Below are positions 1 through 6,113 of a stretch of DNA of 6,550 bases, in pieces; positions within the stretch are counted from its first letter, which is position 1; each line of letters starts with the position of its first letter. Position numbers and translations under genes: made by a program. Under the pieces are notes generated by a model. It had not been told where the DNA came from, ran no database searches, and saw only the letters and a list, made by a program, of their open reading frames with translations. The stretch covers positions 1 through 6,550 of the forward strand of contig WLHO01000040.1 in NCBI GenBank assembly GCA_009702645.1, in the 5' to 3' direction. The stretch comes from Actinomycetota bacterium. GTDB lineage: Bacteria > Actinomycetota > Actinomycetes > Actinomycetales > Microbacteriaceae.

Positions 1-60
1 AGGTATTAGGAAAAACAATACTGGAATTGAGCCCCTGTCGCAATGAATCCCGAGGCAGGT

Positions 61-110
61 GGCGGGCTAGCAGCAATAAGGGCTTTTTGGCTGTTGCTGA
101 GGCGGGTTAG
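61..110 (+). repeat. 10-bp direct repeat upstream of araA
   Basis: GGCGGGCTAG at 61-70 recurs as GGCGGGTTAG at 101-110, with 9 of 10 bases identical and start points 40 bp apart. Between them, CAGCAA (71-76) and TTGCTG (94-99) form a 6-bp inverted repeat. The second copy runs into the proposed -10 of araA. The pair could be a binding site for a regulator on one face of the DNA, but no matching regulator is known to me and chance is possible. Confidence 0.35.
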
Positions 111-113
111 TAT
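84..113 (+). promoter_or_regulatory. Putative araA promoter
   Basis: TTTTTGG (84-90) is followed by a 17-nt spacer (91-107) and TAGTAT (108-113), a 4/6 match to TATAAT. The -35-like element is poor against TTGACA. The same TTTTTGG, N17, TAnnAT layout occurs upstream of araB at 3534-3563, which strengthens both calls. Transcription would start near 120, leaving a leader of about 44 nt. No AraR-like palindrome overlaps it, unlike at araB. Confidence 0.4.
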
Positions 114-156
114 GACTGGGATAGTGCAGGTACCAATAGGCACCCTACGAACAATC

Positions 157-163
157 AAAGAGG
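157..163 (+). promoter_or_regulatory. Ribosome binding site of araA; start-codon ambiguity
   Basis: AAAGAGG ends directly against the ATG at 164, leaving no spacer, which is poor for initiation there. The in-frame TTG at 173 (fourth codon) would have a 9-nt spacer and is better placed. Other genes here also use non-ATG starts (GTG for araD, TTG for the binding protein), so TTG 173 is a real alternative. The choice changes the protein by three residues. Confidence 0.5.
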
Positions 164-1675
164 ATGAAGAGATTGCCAACAACAGCTAAAGAGATTTGGT
201 TTCTAACAGGATCCCAGAACCTATACGGTGAGCAGACCCTAAAAGAGGTAGCAGCCCAGTCCGAGCAGGTCTGCTCAGAGCTATCCAAGGGCATCAGCTC
301 TTCAGTCAAGCTGGTCTGGAAGCCAGTTCTAAAAACTCCTGACGCCATCAAGCGAACCATGCTCGATGCCACGGCAGACGATAACTGCATCGGTGTTATC
401 ACCTGGATGCATACCTTCTCTCCGGCCAAGATGTGGATCGCGGGTCTTGATGCCCTGGGTAAGCCACTTCTTCACCTGCACACCCAAGCAGGTCAGTCAC
501 TGCCATGGGGCACCATCGATATGGACTTCATGAACTTGAACCAGGCAGCTCACGGCGACCGTGAGTATGCACACATGGTTTCTCGAATGGCAATTGCAAG
601 AAAGATTGTTGTTGGTCACCCGAGCGAGCAGTCAGTAAAAGACCGAGTCGATGCTTGGGTTTATGCCTGCATTGGTTGGAATAAGTCTCAGAATCTAAAG
701 CTTGCTCGCTTCGGCGACAACATGAGATATGTATCTGTCACCGACGGCGACAAAGTTTCGGCTCAGATGCAATTCGGTATGTCAATTGAGCAATTCGGCG
801 TTAACATTCTGGTTGATGAAGTCGCGAAGGTATCCGATCAGGACGCAGAGGCTCTAACAAAGAAGTACGAAGAGCTCTACGACGTATCTGCTGAGCTAAA
901 GTCCGGTGGCGCTCGCCATGAGTCTTTGGTTTATGGAGCAAAGATCGAACTTGCACTTCGGAAAATTCTGGAGAACGGAAACTTCGATGCGCTAACTAGC
1001 AACTTCGAAGACCTTGGTGATTTGCGCCAGCTGCCAGGACTTGCCATTCAGCGCCTGATGCAAGATGGCTATGGCTTTGGTGGCGAGGGTGACTGGAAGA
1101 CCTCGGCTCTATTGGCAATTATGAAGTCGATGACAAAAGACGGTGGCGGTACTTCCTTTATGGAGGATTACACCTACCACTTCGGCCCTGGCACACCAAA
1201 GGTGCTTGGAGCTCACATGCTTGAAGTGTGCCCAACCATCACAAAGGCAAAGCCAAAGATTGAAGTTCATCCACTTGGAATCGGTGGCAAGGAAGATCCA
1301 GTTCGTATGGTCTTTACAGCAACGCCAGCTTTAGGTCGAGTTGTTTGCCTGGTTGATATGGGAGATCGCTTCCGGATCATTTCAAACGAAATTGAAATCG
1401 TTGAACCAACAGAAGATCTTCCAAAGCTTCCGGTTGCAAGAGCAGTTTGGGAACCAAAGCCTTCTTTAGCTGAATCAGCTGAAGCTTGGATGCTTGCTGG
1501 CGGTAGCCACCACACGGTGCTGACAAACTCAGTTTCTAACGAGACCCTTGAGGACTTTGCTCGAATTGCAAAAACTGAGCTAGTTCAAATTGATCAGGAC
1601 ACTAACTTGCGCTCATTCCGCAAAGAGTTGGCTTTTTCAAGCGCTTACCATCGCCTAGCCGAACCACTTCGCTAA
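164..1675 (+). CDS. araA: L-arabinose isomerase AraA
   Basis: A cytoplasmic, metal (Mn2+)-dependent isomerase that converts L-arabinose to L-ribulose, the first step of the bacterial arabinose pathway. The product is 503 aa, close to the 500 aa of the E. coli enzyme, and is collinear with it throughout. Family motifs include HTFSPAKMW (83-91), [15 protein letters not shown] (113-127), RFGDNMR (182-188), [12 protein letters not shown] (302-313), [10 protein letters not shown] (331-340), HMLEVCP (351-357) and AGGSHHTV (445-452). By comparison with E. coli E306, E333, H350 and H450, the catalytic or metal residues are E308, E334, H351 and the HH pair at 449-450, all present. ATG 164 sits directly against the SD, so TTG 173 may be the true start. 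It is separated from araBD by three genes, and a 42-nt gap follows it. Intact, with no sign of damage. Confidence 0.97.
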   Translation: MKRLPTTAKEIWFLTGSQNLYGEQTLKEVAAQSEQVCSELSKGISSSVKLVWKPVLKTPDAIKRTMLDATADDNCIGVITWMHTFSPAKMWIAGLDALGKPLLHLHTQAGQSLPWGTIDMDFMNLNQAAHGDREYAHMVSRMAIARKIVVGHPSEQSVKDRVDAWVYACIGWNKSQNLKLARFGDNMRYVSVTDGDKVSAQMQFGMSIEQFGVNILVDEVAKVSDQDAEALTKKYEELYDVSAELKSGGARHESLVYGAKIELALRKILENGNFDALTSNFEDLGDLRQLPGLAIQRLMQDGYGFGGEGDWKTSALLAIMKSMTKDGGGTSFMEDYTYHFGPGTPKVLGAHMLEVCPTITKAKPKIEVHPLGIGGKEDPVRMVFTATPALGRVVCLVDMGDRFRIISNEIEIVEPTEDLPKLPVARAVWEPKPSLAESAEAWMLAGGSHHTVLTNSVSNETLEDFARIAKTELVQIDQDTNLRSFRKELAFSSAYHRLAEPLR

Positions 1676-1679
1676 ATCT

Positions 1680-1711
1680 CTAGCCTGCTAGTTGGTTAGC
1701 TCGGCTAAAGT
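1680..1711 (+). promoter_or_regulatory. Palindromes and possible leaderless promoter before the membrane gene
   Basis: Two short inverted repeats lie in the araA-membrane gene gap: CTAGC-CT-GCTAG (1680-1691) and TTAGC-TCG-GCTAA (1696-1708). Next comes TAAAGT (1706-1711), which fits the actinobacterial TANNNT -10 and ends 6 nt before ATG 1718. That is the spacing expected if transcription starts at the A of ATG, giving a leaderless mRNA. No Shine-Dalgarno sequence precedes the ATG. No good -35 is visible. The second palindrome contains GTTAGC and GCTAAA half-sites that resemble the AraR half-site but are 3 bp further apart. Neither hairpin is followed by a T-run, so a terminator is unlikely. 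Confidence 0.35.
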
Positions 1712-1717
1712 TTGAGT

Positions 1718-2086
1718 ATGGAAGCAAAGCTGCAATGGTCACTGCTTGGTAAAAGACCAGCAAAACCACGCCCGAACATCATCGCGCTTGTAGTTGCTTT
1801 TTTGCTTGGCTTTGAAACCTTTGTTGCCGTGACCGACGGCTATCCAAGCTATATGGCATTTCTGGCAATCGGCGCTAGCGTTTGGGCGATGGTCATGGGA
1901 ATTCAAGCCAAGGCCTACATCTCCTTTTTGTTTCTTCCAGTTTCACTTATCTGGCTAAACCCACTACTTGGCGGAGATTGGTTCAGTGTTGTTGGAACCA
2001 CACTCTTCCTATCGCACTCAGCCCTTGCGATGCTTTTCGCAGTTTCTGGATACACCTTCCAGGCAACTGAAAGGCCCAGCGCATGA
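1718..2086 (+). CDS. Small four-helix membrane protein, unknown function
   Basis: A 122-aa hydrophobic protein from ATG 1718; TTG 1712, two codons upstream, is an alternative start. It has a basic N-terminus (KxxxxxxxxGKRPAKPR, residues 4-19), then four likely transmembrane segments at about 20-37, 43-63, 66-82 and 89-112, and a short polar tail. The segment LIWLNPLLGGDWFS (77-90), with an Asn-Pro after the third helix, recalls small actinobacterial membrane proteins of unknown function (DUF6804-like), but this is a weak resemblance from memory. No catalytic motif, signal peptide or transporter signature is seen. The stop overlaps the next start as ATGA, so the two proteins are probably translated together. 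Nothing shown links it to arabinose. The basic N-terminus followed by helices suggests a cytoplasmic N-terminus (positive-inside rule). It is probably a real gene because coding and hydrophobicity are consistent across its length. Confidence 0.8.
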   Translation: MEAKLQWSLLGKRPAKPRPNIIALVVAFLLGFETFVAVTDGYPSYMAFLAIGASVWAMVMGIQAKAYISFLFLPVSLIWLNPLLGGDWFSVVGTTLFLSHSALAMLFAVSGYTFQATERPSA

Positions 2087-2517
2087 CTGATAGCTGGGTT
2101 GGCTTTAGACCATCTCCGAAGCGCGACGATACAAGGCCAACCGCTAGCCAAAACTTTGAAACCAGTACCGATCTACTAATTCCAAAGGTGCTCAAGCTAT
2201 TGACCACCCAGCATGGAGTTGAGAGCTGGCTAGTTAGCTTCACAAAGTTTGATGCCCGTCTGGGAGCCAAGTTGAAGTTTTCTCTCGACGGTGAAAACTA
2301 CGGCGGCACCTACGCTCGGATTGACATTCCAAAGCGAGTAATTTTGCTCACCGAATTCCACGGAGAGCTAGATTTTCGCTTGACCGAGAAAAAAGATGGA
2401 ACTGACATTGTCCTTAGCTGCAGCAAGACTCTCAACGCTCAAGAAAAGCTAGCGTGGGAAAACACAGTTCAGGAGTGTTTTTCACGGTTCAAGGAGGCGT
2501 TGACAAATGGCAACTAA
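2083..2517 (+). CDS. SRPBCC (AHSA1/START-like) domain protein
   Basis: A 144-aa soluble protein with no signal peptide or membrane segment. The first 25 residues are polar and probably flexible. From about 26 the pattern fits the Bet v1-like helix-grip fold of SRPBCC/AHSA1 proteins: an N-terminal helix ending in ESWL (47-50), the FDARLGAKLKFSLDG strand pair (57-71), GGTYARIDIPKRVILL (74-89), where the family typically has a glycine, a strand and then P-x-R, EFHGELDFRLTEKKDGTDIVLSCS (91-114) as the last strands with the usual GT turn, and a C-terminal amphipathic helix (about 118-141). Such proteins bind hydrophobic ligands in a cavity or act as small chaperone-like or antitoxin-like partners; the ligand cannot be read here. 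It starts inside the stop of the membrane gene (ATGA) and its 3' end overlaps the regulator gene by 11 nt and carries that gene's SD. Family call moderate, function unknown. Confidence 0.8.
   Translation: MTDSWVGFRPSPKRDDTRPTASQNFETSTDLLIPKVLKLLTTQHGVESWLVSFTKFDARLGAKLKFSLDGENYGGTYARIDIPKRVILLTEFHGELDFRLTEKKDGTDIVLSCSKTLNAQEKLAWENTVQECFSRFKEALTNGN
2491..2497 (+). promoter_or_regulatory. Strong Shine-Dalgarno of the LacI-family gene, inside the SRPBCC gene
   Basis: AAGGAGG lies 9 nt before ATG 2507, within the last codons of the preceding gene. It fixes the regulator start and implies that both genes share a transcript, with ribosomes finishing the SRPBCC gene close to the initiation site. 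Confidence 0.75.
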
Positions 2518-3520
2518 TTCAAAACAGCCGAATATCTACGACGTTGCAAGACTTGCTGAAGTTTCACACCAGACCGTTTCTCGTGTGATCAACAACTATC
2601 AGGGCATGAAACCTGAAACTCGTGAACGTGTTGAGCAAGCCATGGAAACTTTGGGATATCGTCCAAACCTTGCCGCTAGAGCGCTGGTGACTTCCAAATC
2701 CAACATCGTTGGAGTCTTGGCATCGGACACTGATTTCACTGGACCGGCAACCGTTGTCCACAAACTTGAAAAGACCGCTCGCAAGGCAGGGTTTTTTGCA
2801 ATCACTGCAAGCATCGATCCTGAATCCGCAGAGTCCATCATTGAGGGCATTGATTACCTCCAGAAACTAGGCATTGAAGGTCTGGTAGTTGTCACCCCAC
2901 AGACAACCGCCGTTGATATCGCCAGAGACAGGTTGCGGGGAATTCCGGTAATCACCATCGACAGTATGTATCGCATGGACGAGCAAGCCGTATCGATGGA
3001 TAACTTTGCAGGTGCCACTGCGGCAACCAACCACTTAATTGATTTGGGTCACTCGCAAATTGTTCACATCAGCGGACCAAAGCTTTGGTTTGAGTCAAAT
3101 GCTCGTATCTCGGGTTACAGCTCGGCGATGCTTAATGCATCACTGGTTCCAAACATCATCGATGGTGACTGGAGTATCGATACTGGCTACCGAATTGGAA
3201 TGCAGCTAAATATCGATCAGCCTCTGACCACAGCAATCTTTGCCGCCAATGACTATCTCGCAATGGGTTTACTTCACGCCTTTAGGCTGCGGGGGATCTC
3301 GGTACCAGAGCGCATCAGCATCGTGGGCTTCGATGATCTTCCAGAAACCCCTTACTTCTCTCCGCCGCTAACTACCGTTCGTCAGGACTTTGAGACCCTG
3401 GGCACCCGAGCCATGGCGCTACTTCTAGAGACCATCAATGGACACCGCCACTTAGGGCATGACCGATTGATTCCAGATCTAATCATTCGCGACTCCACCG
3501 CATCACCTTCGGTTTACTAG
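2507..3520 (+). CDS. araR: LacI-family transcriptional regulator, probable arabinose repressor AraR
   Basis: A 337-aa protein with the full LacI/GalR architecture. The helix-turn-helix is at about 10-29 (IYDVARLAEVSHQTVSRVIN), the hinge helix NLAARAL at 54-60 carries the minor-groove leucine (L60), and a periplasmic-binding-protein-like sugar domain runs from about 66 to 330. Effector-domain signatures include NARISGY (198-204), with the arginine typical of sugar contact, AANDYLAMG (246-254), VGFDD (273-277) and PPLTTVRQD (286-294). It has no HTH_18 AraC domain and no GntR domain. LacI-type AraR is the known arabinose repressor of Corynebacterium glutamicum ATCC 31831. Location between araA and araB, and nearby LacI-type palindromes, suggest it represses araBD and the downstream binding protein and is released by arabinose. 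The regulator class is firm; the effector is inferred. Its gene overlaps the SRPBCC gene by 11 nt. Confidence 0.9.
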   Translation: MATNSKQPNIYDVARLAEVSHQTVSRVINNYQGMKPETRERVEQAMETLGYRPNLAARALVTSKSNIVGVLASDTDFTGPATVVHKLEKTARKAGFFAITASIDPESAESIIEGIDYLQKLGIEGLVVVTPQTTAVDIARDRLRGIPVITIDSMYRMDEQAVSMDNFAGATAATNHLIDLGHSQIVHISGPKLWFESNARISGYSSAMLNASLVPNIIDGDWSIDTGYRIGMQLNIDQPLTTAIFAANDYLAMGLLHAFRLRGISVPERISIVGFDDLPETPYFSPPLTTVRQDFETLGTRAMALLLETINGHRHLGHDRLIPDLIIRDSTASPSVY

Positions 3521-3533
3521 CCAAGTCCTTAGG

Positions 3534-3563
3534 TTTTTGGTAGCTAGCTGTTATCGCTAACAT
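3534..3563 (+). promoter_or_regulatory. Putative araBD promoter
   Basis: TTTTTGG (3534-3540), a 17-nt spacer and TAACAT (3558-3563, TANNNT, 4/6 to TATAAT) reproduce the layout seen before araA. Transcription would start near 3570, giving a short leader of about 19 nt that contains the SD. The -10 overlaps the right half of the operator at 3549-3562, so bound repressor would block RNA polymerase. Confidence 0.5.
3549..3562. promoter_or_regulatory. LacI-type (AraR-like) operator before araB
   Basis: TGTTA-TCGC-TAACA is a 14-bp palindrome with perfect 5-bp arms and the central CG typical of LacI-family operators; 12 of 14 bases are symmetric. With flanks (3548-3563) it reads CTGTTATCGCTAACAT. 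This is close to the AraR consensus ATGTWAGCGNTNACAT that I recall for Corynebacterium glutamicum. It overlaps the proposed -10 and lies 26 bp before the araB start. Likely bound by the LacI-family protein encoded just upstream. Confidence 0.7.
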
Positions 3564-3588
3564 GATTTGTTAAGAGAAGGAAAAAGCG

Positions 3589-5250
3589 ATGAAAGACCAG
3601 CAGTTCGTAATTGGTGTTGACTACGGAACCCTTTCCGGAAGAGCAGTGGTTGTTCGAGTCTCCGATGGTGAAGAACTAGCAAGCTCCGCTTTTGATTACC
3701 CGAACGCTGTGATGGATGAAAAGCTCAACTCCTCTGGCGAACAGCTTCCTCCTGATTGGGCCCTGCAAGATGCAAACGACTACGTTGAGGTTTTGAAAAA
3801 CGCCGTTCCTGCAGCTGTAAAGCTTGCCGGCATTGATCCCTCACAAGTAATAGGTATCGCGACAGACTTCACCGCCTGCACCATGGTTCCGGTTATTGAA
3901 GATGGCACACCTCTTAGTGCGCTTCCAGAATTCAAAAACCGACCACACGCCTACGTAAAGCTTTGGAAGCACCACGCGGCGCAGCCACAAGCAGATCGAA
4001 TTAACGAAACTGCCAGAACTAGAAATGAATACTGGATGCCACGTTATGGTGGACAGATTTCATCCGAGTGGGAACTTGCAAAAGGTTTGCAGCTTCTGGA
4101 AGAAGATCCAGAGATCTATAAGTTCATGTATCGCTTCGTGGAAGCAGCCGACTGGATCATCTGGCAGCTTTCTGGAAACTATGTTCGCAACGCCTGCACC
4201 GCCGGATACAAAGGTAACCTGCAGGATGGAAAGTACCCATCAGAAGAATTCTTTGCTGCCCTAAACCCCGACTTTGCCTCATTTGCCAAAAAGATCGACC
4301 ATGAAATCGGTCAGTTAGGCGATAAGGCAGGAACTCTAACTGCCCAGGCTTCCGCCTGGACAGGCCTTCCTGAAGGAATTGCCGTTGCCGTTGGCAACGT
4401 CGATGCCCACGTCACTGCCCCTGCGGCTAAAGCCACCAAGCCCGGTCAGATGGTGGCCATTATGGGCACCTCCACCTGCCACGTCATGAACGGCGACAAG
4501 CTCGCCGAAGTGCCAGGCATGTGCGGTGTGGTTGATGGCGGCATTGTCTCCGGGTACTTCGGATATGAAGCTGGCCAGTCCGGCGTTGGAGATATCTTCG
4601 CTTGGTACGTGAATAACCAGGTTCCAGGGCACTACTTCGAGGAAGCTAAGAAACTCGGCAAGACCATTCACGAGTATTTGACCGAACTATCGGCAAAGCA
4701 AAACGTCGGTGAGCATGGTCTAGTCGCTCTTGATTGGCACTCAGGCAACCGTTCGGTTCTAGTTGATCACGAACTATCCGGTGTATTGATTGGTGCAACC
4801 CTAACCACCAAGGCAGAAGATGGCTACCGAGCACTTTTGGAGTCAACTGCTTTTGGAACCAGAAAGATTGTTGAGACTTTCCGAGACTCTGGAATTCCAG
4901 TCACCGAGTTCATCGTTGCCGGGGGATTGCTAAAGAACAAATTCTTGATGCAGCTTTATTCGGATATCACAAGACTTCCCCTAAGTGTTATCAACTCCGA
5001 ACAGGGACCAGCTTTGGGTTCCGCAATTCACGCTGCAGTTGCAGCTGGTGCTTACGCTTCTGTCTTGGAGGCTTCTGAGGCTATGGGCAGTGTGACACCT
5101 GCTGCCTACAAACCAAACGAAGAGCGCGCAAAGGCATATGATCTTTTGTATAACGAGTATGAAATCCTGCACGACTACTTTGGCCGTGGAGCCAACGATG
5201 TAATGAAGCGTTTGAAGAAACTAAGAAGAGAGGCATCACGTGTCAGCTAA
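3589..5250 (+). CDS. araB: L-ribulokinase AraB
   Basis: A cytoplasmic FGGY-family kinase that phosphorylates L-ribulose to L-ribulose-5-phosphate with ATP. The product is 553 aa, against 566 in E. coli, and both actin-like domains are complete. N-terminal domain: VDYGTLSGR (10-18), the phosphate loop; DFTACTMVP (93-101), a ribulokinase-type motif; WKHHAAQ (126-132); YGGQISSEW (153-161); EAADWIIWQL (185-194). C-terminal domain: GNVDAH (269-274), whose D272 is the expected catalytic base; MGTSTCH (292-298); GYEAGQSGVGD (325-335); VAGGLLKN (443-450); and the adenosine motif GPALGSAIHAAVAAG (473-487). The WKHHAAQ and TSTCH motifs separate it from xylulokinase and glycerol kinase. An SD (AGAAGG, 3575-3580) lies 8 nt before ATG. 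Its 3' end overlaps araD by 11 nt, so the two are one operon. Expected to be controlled by the operator at 3549-3562. Confidence 0.96.
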   Translation: MKDQQFVIGVDYGTLSGRAVVVRVSDGEELASSAFDYPNAVMDEKLNSSGEQLPPDWALQDANDYVEVLKNAVPAAVKLAGIDPSQVIGIATDFTACTMVPVIEDGTPLSALPEFKNRPHAYVKLWKHHAAQPQADRINETARTRNEYWMPRYGGQISSEWELAKGLQLLEEDPEIYKFMYRFVEAADWIIWQLSGNYVRNACTAGYKGNLQDGKYPSEEFFAALNPDFASFAKKIDHEIGQLGDKAGTLTAQASAWTGLPEGIAVAVGNVDAHVTAPAAKATKPGQMVAIMGTSTCHVMNGDKLAEVPGMCGVVDGGIVSGYFGYEAGQSGVGDIFAWYVNNQVPGHYFEEAKKLGKTIHEYLTELSAKQNVGEHGLVALDWHSGNRSVLVDHELSGVLIGATLTTKAEDGYRALLESTAFGTRKIVETFRDSGIPVTEFIVAGGLLKNKFLMQLYSDITRLPLSVINSEQGPALGSAIHAAVAAGAYASVLEASEAMGSVTPAAYKPNEERAKAYDLLYNEYEILHDYFGRGANDVMKRLKKLRREASRVS

Positions 5251-5890
5251 CTTTCTCGAGCAGCGTGCCTCGCTTTTGAATTTGCATCATCAGCTCTTTG
5301 ACGCCGGGCTAGTTGTTTGGTCCGGGGGCAATATCTCTCAGCGGGTTGAGGGAGGCTTTTTGATTAAGCCAAGTGGCCTTATGTATCCGGAGCTGACAAA
5401 AGAGTCGATGGTTTACTGCGATCTGGACGGCAATGTTCTGGAAGGTGAGTTTGCTCCATCAAGCGATACCGCCGCTCACGCTTACGTCTACAAGAACATG
5501 CCTGAAGTTGGAGGTGTGGTTCACACCCACTCCAACTACGCCTGCGCCTTTGCTGCCGTAAACGAGCCAATCCCATGTATCTTGACCGCCATAGCCGACG
5601 AGTTCGGGGGAGATATCCCAGTGGGTCCATTTGCTGAGATCGGGGACGATTCGATCGGGCGGGGCATAGTTTCGACCCTTTCCGGGCACCGCTCCAAGGC
5701 GGTCCTGATGGCCCAGCACGGGGTCTTCACAATCGGCAAGGATGCCAAATCAGCCCTCAAGGCTGCGGTTATGTGCGAGGACGTGGCTAAGTCGGCCCAC
5801 CTGGCTAAAGGCTTAGGAAGCCCAAAAAGGCTGCCCCAGGACGCCATTGACCGGTTATTCAATCGTTACCAAAACGTTTACGGACAGTAA
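5240..5890 (+). CDS. araD: L-ribulose-5-phosphate 4-epimerase AraD
   Basis: A zinc-dependent class II aldolase-fold enzyme that epimerises L-ribulose-5-phosphate to D-xylulose-5-phosphate, the entry point to the pentose phosphate pathway. The product is 216 aa, slightly shorter than E. coli AraD (231), mainly because of a shorter segment between the metal-binding blocks. Visible motifs: WSGGNISQR (27-35) and KPSGLMY (43-49) for phosphate binding, SSDTAAH (74-80) with D76, VHTHSNYA (94-101) with zinc ligands H95 and H97, IADEFGGDIPV (118-128) with D120, and MAQHGVF (157-163) with H160 as third ligand. The C-terminus ends in YGQ as in E. coli, with Y214 matching catalytic Y229. The start is GTG 5240, inside the araB stop region, with GAGAGG (5228-5233) 6 nt upstream, implying coupled translation. 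A class II aldolase of another sugar is unlikely given D120, the YGQ end and the ara context. Confidence 0.94.
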   Translation: MSANFLEQRASLLNLHHQLFDAGLVVWSGGNISQRVEGGFLIKPSGLMYPELTKESMVYCDLDGNVLEGEFAPSSDTAAHAYVYKNMPEVGGVVHTHSNYACAFAAVNEPIPCILTAIADEFGGDIPVGPFAEIGDDSIGRGIVSTLSGHRSKAVLMAQHGVFTIGKDAKSALKAAVMCEDVAKSAHLAKGLGSPKRLPQDAIDRLFNRYQNVYGQ

Positions 5891-5945
5891 CCAAAAACCG
5901 CATACCTAAGCCCTAAAAAGGTGCCAAACTAGGGTTGCCCTCAAG

Positions 5946-5961
5946 ATGTGAGCGTTCACCT
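5946..5961. promoter_or_regulatory. Second AraR-like operator, before the sugar-binding lipoprotein gene
   Basis: ATGTGAGCGTTCACCT has a GTGA/TCAC core around a central CG and is symmetric at 12 of 16 positions. It agrees with the recalled Corynebacterium AraR consensus ATGTWAGCGNTNACAT at all but two constrained positions. It matches the araB site at 10 of 16 bases in the same register. It also abuts a -10-like TAAATT, mirroring the operator and -10 arrangement at araB. It lies 152 bp before the TTG start of the binding-protein gene. Confidence 0.6.
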
Positions 5962-5966
5962 AAATT
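5961..5966 (+). promoter_or_regulatory. Putative -10 of the sugar-binding protein gene
   Basis: TAAATT fits TANNNT (4/6 to TATAAT) and sits at the right edge of the operator. No convincing -35 at 16-18 bp is seen; TTGCCC (5935-5940) is the best hexamer but is 20 bp away. Transcription would start near 5973, giving a leader of about 140 nt. Confidence 0.3.
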
Positions 5967-5979
5967 CGAGTTTTCGAGC

Positions 5980-5998
5980 TTGGTGGAGGCGCCATCAA
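5980..5998 (+). promoter_or_regulatory. Hairpin in the long 5' leader of the binding-protein gene
   Basis: TTGGTGG (5980-5986) can pair with CCATCAA (5992-5998) as a 7-bp stem with one G-T wobble and a 5-nt AGGCG loop. A second, weaker hairpin, AGCTT-TTTCG-AAGCT, follows at 6016-6030. No strong T-run follows either, so an intrinsic terminator is not supported. They may protect the transcript or be incidental. The 5891-6113 gap otherwise holds the operator, the -10 and short unassigned ORFs. Confidence 0.3.
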
Positions 5999-6113
5999 TA
6001 AAGAGGACGACCGGGAGCTTTTTCGAAGCTTTTGGTCAACTCAGTTGGGATGGACGCTACTGAGAAAAAAGTGTTCGGCTGGTCCAGTCGGCAAATCGAA
6101 AGGAACAACACAG

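Noticed and set aside
2..46. Open frame reaching a TGA at 44-46 that could be the tail of an upstream gene
   Set aside because: Only 14 codons are visible, with no recognisable family, and a different frame is open further; no basis for a gene call on either strand.
2507..3520. Regulator as a ribose or generic sugar LacI repressor rather than AraR
   Set aside because: It cannot be excluded from sequence alone, but location between araA and araB and the matching operators at ara promoters favour AraR.
3517..3547. Inverted repeat CTAG-CCAA ... TTGG-TAG-CTAG after the regulator stop as a terminator
   Set aside because: The arms are short, a 3-nt bulge interrupts them and no T-run follows. The right part is better explained as the araB promoter.
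4336..4671. Long open frame on the minus strand inside araB (about 111 codons), with others opposite araA and araD
   Set aside because: These lie wholly opposite well-conserved ara genes, have no recognisable motifs or start signals, and are expected by-products of codon usage.
5590..5830. Richer G+C and more GGG/CGG codons in the second half of araD, possibly from transfer
   Set aside because: The change is mild and lies within an intact enzyme with all active-site residues; local variation is enough to explain it.
5911..5934. CCCTA ... TAGGG hairpin after araD as an intrinsic terminator
   Set aside because: Only a 5-bp stem with a 14-nt loop and no downstream T-run; araD may have no intrinsic terminator here.
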